Below are positions 43,001 to 51,721 of a stretch of DNA of 64,000 bases, piece by piece. The stretch is from Paludibacter sp. (GTDB lineage: Bacteria > Bacteroidota > Bacteroidia > Bacteroidales > Paludibacteraceae), in NCBI GenBank assembly GCA_028710895.1, contig JAQTTH010000004.1, forward strand, positions 248,001-312,000. Reading direction: 5' to 3'. Each line of letters begins with the position of its first letter. Within the stretch, counting starts at the first letter, position 1. The notes beneath the pieces were generated by a model that saw only the letters and a list, made by a program, of their open reading frames with translations, had not been told where the DNA came from and did not search any database. The position numbers and the translations under genes are program-made.

Positions 43001-44473
43001 ATGAAAACAAAATATATACTTATATCAATCCTTATTTCGATTTTTTGTGTGACTTTGACTGCTGCAAATACATATACAATAAATCAAAATCAACCAATTT
43101 CTATAACATCTCTCTATACAAACAATGCATCAGAGACTTACAATGTAATAAGTACAGTTACTGACAAACCCTTGTTAATTAACTATACTATCGGCACAGA
43201 GTATAGTTTTGATTTTCTTACAATCAACAATGTGGATAATAATGGAAATGTCACGTCGCAGTTAATGAAAATAAGTGGAACCAAAAGTGGAACAATAGCA
43301 GCAGTGTCACCTAATGGGCGTGTCCAGATAGTATTTACATCTGATGGGAGTGTTTGTTATGCAAACAATACTAGCCTTTACAGCGGGGTAAGCATAACGT
43401 TTGGTGTTGATAACATCAGCGTTTCCGGCAACTCAATACAAGTTGGAGGTAATGGTTATTTTAATGGAAGAGTCGGAATTGGGACAGTAAGTCCCAACAA
43501 AAAACTTGAAGTATGGGATAATGGCGGATTATTCTCTTTCTCAGGAAGCAACAATACTTCGGGTTATGAAATAGCCCAAACAATTGATAATACAGGATAC
43601 AAGTTGAATGTGGGTTCATCTGTGAGAGACTACCGAATTGCGATGAATGGTACAGATAGGTTTACAATTTTACCGGATGGCACTGTAGGTATTGGCACAA
43701 CTGTAACACCTACAAAACTGAATGTAACGGGTGTATTACGAGCCAATAGTGATATTTATGGAACTGACAAAGTTACATTTCAAAATGATGCCCGATTTAC
43801 TGTTACCAATACAGCAGTCCCAAACCTAAGAGATGCTTCTTTTTCAATGCCACAATACGGTATTGCTGCACCACTTACTACTTCGTCGGCCGATTTATGG
43901 TTATCTGGGAACAGTGGTATACGCATGTTTACCGGAAGTAATGTAAATCCTGCCGTAAACATATTGACGAATGGAAATGTGGGAATAGGGACAGCTGCTC
44001 CAAATGCAAAATTGGAAGTGCATGGAACAACAACCATTGGCCAATATACTAATGGGACTGCAGTAATTGATGCCTATAATTCTTATGCATACTTTGGTTG
44101 TAACACCACACCCAATGGTATTGCGATAGGACCAACAGGTAGCGTAGGTATTGGAACTGCTACGCCAAATCCGCTATATTTACTTGATGTAAAAGGAACT
44201 ATCAGAGCCACAGAAGTAAAAATTGTATCAGTAGATAATTTTCCAGACTTTGTTTTTGATCCGGAATATAAACTACCATCATTAGGTCAGGTAAGTAGCT
44301 TTATTCAAACAAACAAACACCTTCCAAATATTCCGTCAGCATCCGATGTAAAAGAAAATGGCATAAACATGATTGAAATGCAAAACAAACTGCTTCAAAA
44401 AGTGGAAGAATTGACGCTGTATGTGATTGAACAACAAAAACAGATTGATGAGTTGAAGAAAAATCAAAAATAA
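43001..44473 (+). CDS. tail-fibre-like exported protein
   Basis: 490 residues from the ATG at 43001 (MKTKYILISILISIFCVTLT); the frame before it overlaps the previous gene. After a signal peptide there is a beta-rich N-terminal part, then several copies of a VGIGT-x-xPN/T-xKLEV/NV unit (near 162, 228, 327 and 384) typical of phage-tail-fibre-like proteins in Bacteroidota, and a C-terminal part (PSLGQVSSFIQTNKHLPNIP ... then a coiled coil KLLQKVEELTLYVIEQQKQI). This C-terminal pattern is the intramolecular trimer-end common to such proteins. The role is unknown; it may be an adhesin. It lies in the RHS cassette and ends in a perfect palindrome (44483). Confidence 0.8.
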   Translation: MKTKYILISILISIFCVTLTAANTYTINQNQPISITSLYTNNASETYNVISTVTDKPLLINYTIGTEYSFDFLTINNVDNNGNVTSQLMKISGTKSGTIAAVSPNGRVQIVFTSDGSVCYANNTSLYSGVSITFGVDNISVSGNSIQVGGNGYFNGRVGIGTVSPNKKLEVWDNGGLFSFSGSNNTSGYEIAQTIDNTGYKLNVGSSVRDYRIAMNGTDRFTILPDGTVGIGTTVTPTKLNVTGVLRANSDIYGTDKVTFQNDARFTVTNTAVPNLRDASFSMPQYGIAAPLTTSSADLWLSGNSGIRMFTGSNVNPAVNILTNGNVGIGTAAPNAKLEVHGTTTIGQYTNGTAVIDAYNSYAYFGCNTTPNGIAIGPTGSVGIGTATPNPLYLLDVKGTIRATEVKIVSVDNFPDFVFDPEYKLPSLGQVSSFIQTNKHLPNIPSASDVKENGINMIEMQNKLLQKVEELTLYVIEQQKQIDELKKNQK

Positions 44474-44482
44474 CTTATCCAG

Positions 44483-44506
44483 CTTCTCCGCCAATTGGCG
44501 GAGAAG
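44483..44506 (+). terminator. 24-base perfect palindrome after the fibre gene
   Basis: CTTCTCCGCCAA and its reverse complement meet without a gap at 44494/44495. It follows the stop by 9 bases and is followed by a T-rich stretch. It separates the fibre gene from the RHS gene, which then needs its own promoter. Confidence 0.7.
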
Positions 44507-44537
44507 AAATAGTTCTTTTATTTAAATACAACTATTT

Positions 44538-44577
44538 TACTTTTGCTCAACTCCCTTACAAATTTAGTTAGAGCAAA
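44538..44577 (+). promoter_or_regulatory. promoter of the RHS gene with an overlapping inverted repeat
   Basis: TACTTTTG (44538-44545) fits TAnnTTTG. TTTGCTC (44542-44548), overlapping it, is complementary to GAGCAAA (44571-44577). The repeat could be an operator or a leader hairpin. ATG is at 44601. Confidence 0.5.
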
Positions 44578-44600
44578 GGTAAAATGCAATTCTAAACACT

Positions 44601-47600
44601 ATGCAAATCAACTATAAATACTATATATTATCCATACTACTTAGTTTATGGACTGCAGAAGGGTGGGGACAAAACATACAACCGACATATACTCTCACAA
44701 ACAATGAAACGGGAGAAAATGTAAATTATGTAGCCAGACAATCCATTACTTTATCACCTAATTTTGGATATACAGCAACGCAAGAGGAAAGTTTCAGCGC
44801 TAAAATTGATCCCATGCTGCTTTTTATACCCTCCGTTAATTATGCGAAGCAAGATGGAACAAGCACTGATGCAGCTCATGGTGGTGTTGTGGGAAGCATA
44901 CCCGGTCAGGTTTCTGTAAGTTCGGGTGGTGCTGCTACCTATAGTTTTCCCATTGAATGTCCAAAAGGTATTATGGGGATGGAACCTAATATATCACTCA
45001 ATTATAACAGCCAGGGAGGTGATGGCCCATTTGGGGTGGGCTGGGGCCTAGGAGGATTGTCTACTATTGGTAAGTCGATAAAAAGCATATTCAGCGATGG
45101 GGCTATAACAGGTATTGAAGACAATAGCGAGATCTTTACTTTAGATGGCCAACGAATGGTTGTTAAAGATGTAGTTGCACATGATGCATCATATAACATT
45201 CCAATAACTACTGATGACGAATTGTCAACAAGCCTTATTGAAACGCAACAAGGTTCCACCTATCAGCTACAAAATAAAGATTATTCAAAGATTGAATCTT
45301 TTGGGATGGCCGGATATTTAAGCGATGTAGGTGGAGGCCGCTGGACAATTATCTATAAAGGGCCAAGAACGTTTAAAGTGACGTCAAAGGATGGGTATAT
45401 CAGGGAATATGCTGTAAGTCAGGATGTGTATGGAGAAATAGGTTCGCACCCATTGACATGGTATTTACAAAAGGTTATAGATACAAATGGTAATTACATG
45501 ACATATACCTATGTGACGGATGAAGGGCAAACTGTATTAAAAAGCATTGATTATACAGGAAATGGCACCAAGCAACCTTTTGAAAGTATTGTGTTTACAT
45601 ACATCAGCAAAACTGCTAATTACACCTATATTGGAGGTACTAAAATAGCAAACAAAGTTCTGTTATCTAACATTCAAATAAAATATAATAATACAACTTT
45701 ACTTAAACGATATGATTTGAGCTACTTAACAAGAGGCGATAAATACTATTTACAAAACGTAACTCTAACCGGACAGGACAATTTGAAGCTGAATGCCACA
45801 ACTTTTGAATGGGGTGACGACAACACAGTAATAGCTGTCAATAAGTTAACCGTACCCACCCTACCACAGACAGTTAATAAAGAGGATAGGCATTGGCTTT
45901 CGGCCGATGTAAATGGAGATGGATTGAGCGATGCTATCAACATCTATCCAGTAACAAGTATGGTGAATGGAGTGTCACAGACAAAAAACTATTTACAGGT
46001 ATTCAATGCAACGCAAACGAACGGTCAGGTGTCTTTTGTTATGGATGCAAATGCCAATTATGATGTGGGTGATAATTTTTCGTATGCTAATCTGAAATCA
46101 TTTAACCCAAGTATTCAGTTTGCCGATTTATATGGAACCAATCAGGAGAAAATAATTGTTCCACAACTCATCCAATCGGGAGGAAACACGATTAGTTTTA
46201 AAATTCTAGGTACAGGAACTGTTCAACAGCCCCTACAAACAGGTAATCAAATACCAATTTACAGTATTGGTGATATAAATAATGATGGAAAAGATGAGAT
46301 TATATATATTGAAAAGGGGAAGGTGAGTGGAGGATATTATCCCGGAAAAATATGTTATAATATTAATGGACAAGCTGTTTGGGAAGATATGCAATTTACA
46401 TTACCCGATTCTCCAACTTCCATTATTATCTCCGACTTGAATGCCGATGGGCTAAAAGATTTGATGGTACTTACCTATGATAGTCATCAAGCCTTTAGTA
46501 ACAATGGCGGATTAAAACAAACTGATGGTATTGTGCATCCATCATTTACTACAGTCACAGTGAACAACACCTCAATAAAGTCGAAATGTAATGTTGTGAA
46601 AACTGGTGATTTTAATGGTGATGGCCTAATGGATTTCATTATAAATCAGCTTAATTCAGCTGTTTGGTTATTAGCAATAAATGATGGTAATTGGAATTTT
46701 AATAATTTATATGACATTACCATATCTACCTCATCTCCAAATGAAATTAGTTCCTATTTTGACAAACAAAAAGACTGTATCATTACTGATTTTAATCATG
46801 ATGGAAAATCGGATGTAATCTTAATTGATCCTACCTATAATTATTCATCTACTCCTGTTGTATTTGATGGTGACGTACAAACACAGCATTTATATGCAAA
46901 CACAAGTTCAACATGGTATAGATCTACCGGGTCAAATTTTGTTTCAGTAAAAACAAATACGATTGCAATAGCGCAAAGTTCCGATCCCTATACTCCGAAT
47001 TCATATACTCCTGATTTTACTATAACTGGAGATTTTGATGGTGACGGACGAGAAGATTTATTGACTCATGGTTGGGATATTTTCAACGGGAATGATAGTT
47101 CGGATAAATTGTATTTACACAATGCATATAATACAAATTTTGTAGGAAACCTATTAAAATCGGTAACAAACGGAATTGGTAAAACCATCCAACTGTCTTA
47201 CCAACCGCTTACTTATACTACCACTTCGGATAATAAAACCTTTTACACCAAAGGCAGTAGCTCGACATATCCTGTAACCGATATTCAGATGCCACTTTAT
47301 TGTGTAAAGAACATTGCAGTACCTGACGGACAAGGAGGATTATTAACCACGGATTTTGCGTATGCCGAAGCGCGTGCACAACTTACAGGTGTCGGGTATT
47401 TGGATTTCAAAAATCAGACAATTAGCAATACTACTTCAAACAAGAAAATTGTTTCTACCACTGATTTGAATCTCAATAGTTATCTGCCAGAAAAGATAAC
47501 GGAGGAAGTGTCGACAATAAGCAATAGTCCGATTTCTAAAACAGAAAACTTTATCACGAATACACAAACAGGGAACATTTACGAATCGTTACAGAGCAAA

Positions 47601-50600
47601 ACCGTTGGAACCGATTATCTGACCGGATTATCACAAACCACCGAGTATCTGACCTATGATGGATATGGTAATCCTACTTCAATAAAAACAACACAAGGAA
47701 ATGTTACAAGTACCCAAACCATATCCTACGTGCAACGGGGATCGTGGTGTCCGAATAAACCCGAGAATATCTCGGTAAAGAAAGTATTGGCTAACGGTGA
47801 CAGCAATACACGCTCGGTTGGATATACTTACGACACGACTACGGGCAATTTGCTAAGCGAAACGGTGGATGCAGGAGATAGAAACCAACGAACAATTGTA
47901 TATTCATTACCCAACCAATTCGGACAGCCGACGAAAGTGGAGACAACAGCTAATGGAGCTACCCGCACAGCAACCATATCTATAACTCCTTCGGGACGAT
48001 TTATACAAAGTAAAACCGATGTGTTGGGGCAAACAACTACTTACAATTGGGGAGATACGGACGAATCGCGGGGACTCTTGTTTAGCCAAACCGATCGACT
48101 AGGGACAATATCCTACAGTTATAACGGATTAGGGCAGTTGACCCTTACCACCTACCCGAACGGCATGAAATCTGCCACGGCACCTCGTTGGGCCGATACG
48201 GGTAATGCGTATAACGCCAAATTCTATGTATATAACGAAACATCGGGTTCGGCACCGCAATATACCTGGTACGATGCACTCGGGCGCGAAGTGGTAAAGG
48301 AAACCACGGGTTTGAATGGGAACACAGTCAGGGCATTTACCCAGTATTACTCAACCGGACAACTTTACCGTGTTTCGGAACCTACATTTGCTACGGCTGC
48401 GGACAAGTGGGCTATGACCTATACGGAATATGATCCGTACGGAAGACCAAAAACCATAAATACCCCTATGGGGCAAACCAGTTTTGCATACGATGGTACT
48501 TCAACAACAATTACTTCGCCAACCGGAACGAAACAAACTGTATTAAATTCGGCAGGGCAAGTGTACACCAGCACAGTGAACGGCAAAACAGTGACATATG
48601 ATTATTACGCTTCGGGACTGACCAAGTCGGCTACTCCGGCAGGTGGACAGGCCTTGTTGATGGAATATGACCTGCAAGGACACCGGACAAAACTGACCGA
48701 CCCCGATGCCGGAATAGTGGATAACACCTATAATGGTTTTGGCGAGTTGCTTACTGAAAATCAAAAGGTACGAAATGCAACTGATTATGTGACTACTACA
48801 AATACCTACGACGGACCAACGGGATTGTTACAAACCGTGTTGCGGGGTACAGAGACCACATCGTACGGGTATGATGGAATTAAGCGATTAAGTACAATTG
48901 AAATTACAGGGAAGAACAAACAAACATTTACTTACGGCGATTATGACCGTGTGACCAAGGTAAAAGAAGAAATAGGTACCCGGGTATATAACAAGCAAGT
49001 AGAGTATGACGTGTTTGGTCGGTCCAAAAAAGAAATATTTCCTTCGGGCTACTATACTACCAACAGTTATGACCCTTATGGCAATATGACTGAAGTAAAA
49101 GATTATGCCGGCCGTTCTATATGGAAAGCAGTGAACGCCAATGCGCGCGGGCAGTTGCTCAAAGAAAGCAAAGGAGGAAAAGAAACTACTTTTGGGTATG
49201 ATGACCGTGGATTTACCACTTCGATACAAGCTGCGGGGGTTGTGGATTTGGCTTATGTGTTTAATGACCAGGGTAATATGTTCTCGCGTACCGACAACCG
49301 CATAAATCAGCAGGAACAATTTGCTTACGACGAATTGAACCGGCTTACCAACTGGGATATACACCAGACAAGTACGAATAGCTTACTTAAACCGAACAGT
49401 CTAACTTATGATGCTACGACAGGTAATATCAGTAGTAAAAAAGACTTGGGATTGGATGCTTTGGGGCAGCCTTTTCAGATGAAATATGCCGAGAAAAAAG
49501 CCGATGGGTCAAATTGTGGTCCTCACGCACTCACTACCATTATGGGTCAACCGAGTACGGATTTAGTTCCTACAACGGATTTGAATGTAACGTACACCGA
49601 CTTCAAGAAGATTGCCACGTTGACCGAGGGCTCGAAAAACTATACTATTAGCTATGGTGTAGACCAGCAACGCCGGAAATCCGTACAGACCGTTAACGGC
49701 ATAACAACTACCCGTTATTATCTTGGCGATTACGAGGAGGAAGTAAACTCACTTGGCAATGTACGAAAAATCCATTACCTTAGCGGTGCTATTTTTATAC
49801 AGAATAACGGCAGGGATAGCTTGCTTTATACGTATGCAGATAATCAGGGTTCTTTGATAGCGCTAACGGATGAGAGCGGAAATGTGGTTCAACGTTATGC
49901 TTACGATCCCTGGGGAGCAAGGCGTAATCCGGATGACTGGAAGGAAAAAGACAACAGAGCATCGTGGCTCATCAATAGGGGTTATACCGGACATGAACAC
50001 TTGGATGCATTTGGCATTATTAATATGAACGGGCGCGTTTATGATCCTGTTACCGCCATGTTTTTCTCGCCTGATCCATTTGTGCAAGCACCTGAAAATT
50101 GGGTGAACTATAACCGGTATTCATATTGTATGAATAATCCGTTGATTTATACTGATCCGAGTGGATATAATAATCAACCAGTTAATGAGCAATACAAATA
50201 TGACCCTGCATTAAGTACCAGACCTGATAATCCTTGTACACCATCTATAGCGAGGGATTATCTGAGTAGCTTAAGAAATGGCGGAGGTGGAGGTGGAATT
50301 CCAGGACTATTTAGCTCGTGGTTAAATGCATCCATAAGCGGATATGGAAATGATTTTAGTAGCTTTGTTAGTGAGGTTTCGAACAAAGCATATCGTGGTG
50401 AATCATCTAATGGCATAGTTACTATACGCTTTAAAATGGGATATAGCGTTGATGGAAAATCGCATCAGGGGTCAGCAGGTGAGGGATTAATTTTACCTGA
50501 ATTGACTACAATTTGGGGACATATTGATGTTAATATTGGGGAAGACAAGAAGACTAGAAGTTGGACTGATGATATATCTACAATTATTGGATTCTATGGC

Positions 50601-50975
50601 ACATTAGCAACTATCGCAGAACGAAATTGGAAGTTAATGTCAAATGCTGCTCGAGCCAAGTATTTATATGACCTACAAAAATCGCTCAAAGCTCCTGGTG
50701 TACGTAATCTAACTAAGAATCTTGAAGCTGGCATTAATGGTAGTTTTAAAAGCCTAAACATTAAGTTGGGGATAGCCAGTGAAGCATTAGTTGTTGCTAA
50801 TGTTGCCATTAATGGTGAAATAAGACCTTCAGATGTGATGAATACTGTAATGACCGGGGTTGGTATGACCGGTTGGGGAGCTCCTATTGCCGCTGGATAT
50901 TTTATAGCCGATATGGTCTTTAATATCTCCGACTCCATGGATCAATATGGACCAATTTATGATTTTAAAAAATAA
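44601..50975 (+). CDS. giant SpvB/RHS-repeat protein, possible polymorphic toxin
   Basis: 2124 residues with a signal peptide (about 1-23). In order: a SpvB-type domain (about 90-330, GGAATYSFPIECPKGIMGME, NYNSQGGDGPFGVGWGLGG), FG-GAP/VCBS-like calcium motifs (e.g. GDINNDGKDE, GDFNGDGLMD, GDFDGDGRED, about 420-830), a long set of YD/RHS repeats (about 1040-1720), and the RHS core (about 1740-1855) with NQGSLIALTDESGNVVQRYA, AYDPWGARR and MFFSPDPF-type ending YTDPSGY. The last 272 residues vary from the core and end with a glycine-rich hydrophobic stretch (VMTGVGMTGWGAPIAAGYF). RHS shells encase a C-terminal effector released after core cleavage. Here export is by Sec, with no T9SS tail or VgrG/PAAR partner. 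The small gene 6 bases on is a candidate immunity gene. No frameshift. Confidence 0.92.
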   Translation: MQINYKYYILSILLSLWTAEGWGQNIQPTYTLTNNETGENVNYVARQSITLSPNFGYTATQEESFSAKIDPMLLFIPSVNYAKQDGTSTDAAHGGVVGSIPGQVSVSSGGAATYSFPIECPKGIMGMEPNISLNYNSQGGDGPFGVGWGLGGLSTIGKSIKSIFSDGAITGIEDNSEIFTLDGQRMVVKDVVAHDASYNIPITTDDELSTSLIETQQGSTYQLQNKDYSKIESFGMAGYLSDVGGGRWTIIYKGPRTFKVTSKDGYIREYAVSQDVYGEIGSHPLTWYLQKVIDTNGNYMTYTYVTDEGQTVLKSIDYTGNGTKQPFESIVFTYISKTANYTYIGGTKIANKVLLSNIQIKYNNTTLLKRYDLSYLTRGDKYYLQNVTLTGQDNLKLNATTFEWGDDNTVIAVNKLTVPTLPQTVNKEDRHWLSADVNGDGLSDAINIYPVTSMVNGVSQTKNYLQVFNATQTNGQVSFVMDANANYDVGDNFSYANLKSFNPSIQFADLYGTNQEKIIVPQLIQSGGNTISFKILGTGTVQQPLQTGNQIPIYSIGDINNDGKDEIIYIEKGKVSGGYYPGKICYNINGQAVWEDMQFTLPDSPTSIIISDLNADGLKDLMVLTYDSHQAFSNNGGLKQTDGIVHPSFTTVTVNNTSIKSKCNVVKTGDFNGDGLMDFIINQLNSAVWLLAINDGNWNFNNLYDITISTSSPNEISSYFDKQKDCIITDFNHDGKSDVILIDPTYNYSSTPVVFDGDVQTQHLYANTSSTWYRSTGSNFVSVKTNTIAIAQSSDPYTPNSYTPDFTITGDFDGDGREDLLTHGWDIFNGNDSSDKLYLHNAYNTNFVGNLLKSVTNGIGKTIQLSYQPLTYTTTSDNKTFYTKGSSSTYPVTDIQMPLYCVKNIAVPDGQGGLLTTDFAYAEARAQLTGVGYLDFKNQTISNTTSNKKIVSTTDLNLNSYLPEKITEEVSTISNSPISKTENFITNTQTGNIYESLQSKTVGTDYLTGLSQTTEYLTYDGYGNPTSIKTTQGNVTSTQTISYVQRGSWCPNKPENISVKKVLANGDSNTRSVGYTYDTTTGNLLSETVDAGDRNQRTIVYSLPNQFGQPTKVETTANGATRTATISITPSGRFIQSKTDVLGQTTTYNWGDTDESRGLLFSQTDRLGTISYSYNGLGQLTLTTYPNGMKSATAPRWADTGNAYNAKFYVYNETSGSAPQYTWYDALGREVVKETTGLNGNTVRAFTQYYSTGQLYRVSEPTFATAADKWAMTYTEYDPYGRPKTINTPMGQTSFAYDGTSTTITSPTGTKQTVLNSAGQVYTSTVNGKTVTYDYYASGLTKSATPAGGQALLMEYDLQGHRTKLTDPDAGIVDNTYNGFGELLTENQKVRNATDYVTTTNTYDGPTGLLQTVLRGTETTSYGYDGIKRLSTIEITGKNKQTFTYGDYDRVTKVKEEIGTRVYNKQVEYDVFGRSKKEIFPSGYYTTNSYDPYGNMTEVKDYAGRSIWKAVNANARGQLLKESKGGKETTFGYDDRGFTTSIQAAGVVDLAYVFNDQGNMFSRTDNRINQQEQFAYDELNRLTNWDIHQTSTNSLLKPNSLTYDATTGNISSKKDLGLDALGQPFQMKYAEKKADGSNCGPHALTTIMGQPSTDLVPTTDLNVTYTDFKKIATLTEGSKNYTISYGVDQQRRKSVQTVNGITTTRYYLGDYEEEVNSLGNVRKIHYLSGAIFIQNNGRDSLLYTYADNQGSLIALTDESGNVVQRYAYDPWGARRNPDDWKEKDNRASWLINRGYTGHEHLDAFGIINMNGRVYDPVTAMFFSPDPFVQAPENWVNYNRYSYCMNNPLIYTDPSGYNNQPVNEQYKYDPALSTRPDNPCTPSIARDYLSSLRNGGGGGGIPGLFSSWLNASISGYGNDFSSFVSEVSNKAYRGESSNGIVTIRFKMGYSVDGKSHQGSAGEGLILPELTTIWGHIDVNIGEDKKTRSWTDDISTIIGFYGTLATIAERNWKLMSNAARAKYLYDLQKSLKAPGVRNLTKNLEAGINGSFKSLNIKLGIASEALVVANVAINGEIRPSDVMNTVMTGVGMTGWGAPIAAGYFIADMVFNISDSMDQYGPIYDFKK

Positions 50976-50981
50976 AACACT

Positions 50982-51380
50982 ATGATATTCCTTGATTATA
51001 TCTTCTATCGTTCTTATATTAATTTATATAAGACAAAGCATAAGGATTACGCAGAGCCAAGATCCATTGGATTTGTATTCTTATACTCAGTAATGATTTT
51101 ATTCGCTATTGTTATAATAATGAATAATATATTTGACATATATGAATATGGACACTCTGTTAGTCGGCGCACCTTGGCAATATTTGTGATTCCAATAACT
51201 TGGATAGCTTGGCATTTCATAGAAAAACATTATAAAAAGTACAGCAAAGACAATTATCAGATTTTGAGAAATCGATTTGATAAAAGTAAGTACAATAAAA
51301 TAATACCTTTTGGGTTCATTTTTATATTTCCATTTGTTTTGTTGCTTGGTATCCCATTAATATTGTCATTATTGAAGTGA
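50982..51380 (+). CDS. small three-helix membrane protein; candidate immunity protein for the RHS tip
   Basis: 132 residues, six bases after the RHS stop, so translationally coupled. Membrane helices at about 28-48 (GFVFLYSVMILFAIVIIMNN), 61-79 (RTLAIFVIPITWIAWHFIE) and 108-131 (IPFGFIFIFPFVLLLGIPLI), with basic loops. The sequence is more AT-rich than the RHS gene. I recognise no named family. Small genes directly after RHS tips usually code immunity proteins, and membrane immunity proteins fit membrane-acting toxins; the RHS tip ends in a hydrophobic segment. The link is by position and so is inference. Confidence 0.7.
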   Translation: MIFLDYIFYRSYINLYKTKHKDYAEPRSIGFVFLYSVMILFAIVIIMNNIFDIYEYGHSVSRRTLAIFVIPITWIAWHFIEKHYKKYSKDNYQILRNRFDKSKYNKIIPFGFIFIFPFVLLLGIPLILSLLK

Positions 51381-51721
51381 CATAAGGTTGCGTAATGATT
51401 ACATGCTGATGGCGTTACGTTATAGAAATGAAATCGAGAAACGCTACCACTCGTTTTCAACGAGTGGGCGTTTGTTCAACGTTTGTAACGTTGTAATAAA
51501 AGAAAAAATTGAAATTACAAAATCAATTCAATCTTTTTTGCCACATTACTAGTAATGCGGTAGTCTGGTTAATTTGTCAGATTTGGCGTTAGTCCTACAT
51601 GTCCAATATGCAAATCAGATAAATTGACAAAAAAATGAAAGACAGCGCTATTGTTGTACAAACAGCCCCAACACATATTTGTGTTGGGGCTGTTTGTTTT
51701 AAAACAATTACGGAATAGTAT
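51381..51721. other. 341-base gap: hairpins and a palindrome
   Basis: No gene seen. A hairpin at 51448-51466 (CACTCGTT, TTC, AACGAGTG) with outer ACGC/GCGT pairs may end the RHS operon. CATTACTAGTAATG (51544-51557) is a perfect 14-base palindrome. The hairpin identical to the one at 40157 follows at 51658. Confidence 0.6.
51658..51697. terminator. terminator hairpin, identical to that at 40157
   Basis: An 18-bp perfect stem (51658-51675 with 51680-51697) around TATT, followed by TTTT. It lies 25 bases past the stop of the minus-strand GH146, with A/T tracts for both directions. 38 of its bases equal 40157-40194. Confidence 0.8.

Noticed and set aside
51381-51657. Remnant of a displaced RHS tip
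   Set aside because: Stops in all frames and no match to the tip could be read; left as a non-coding gap.
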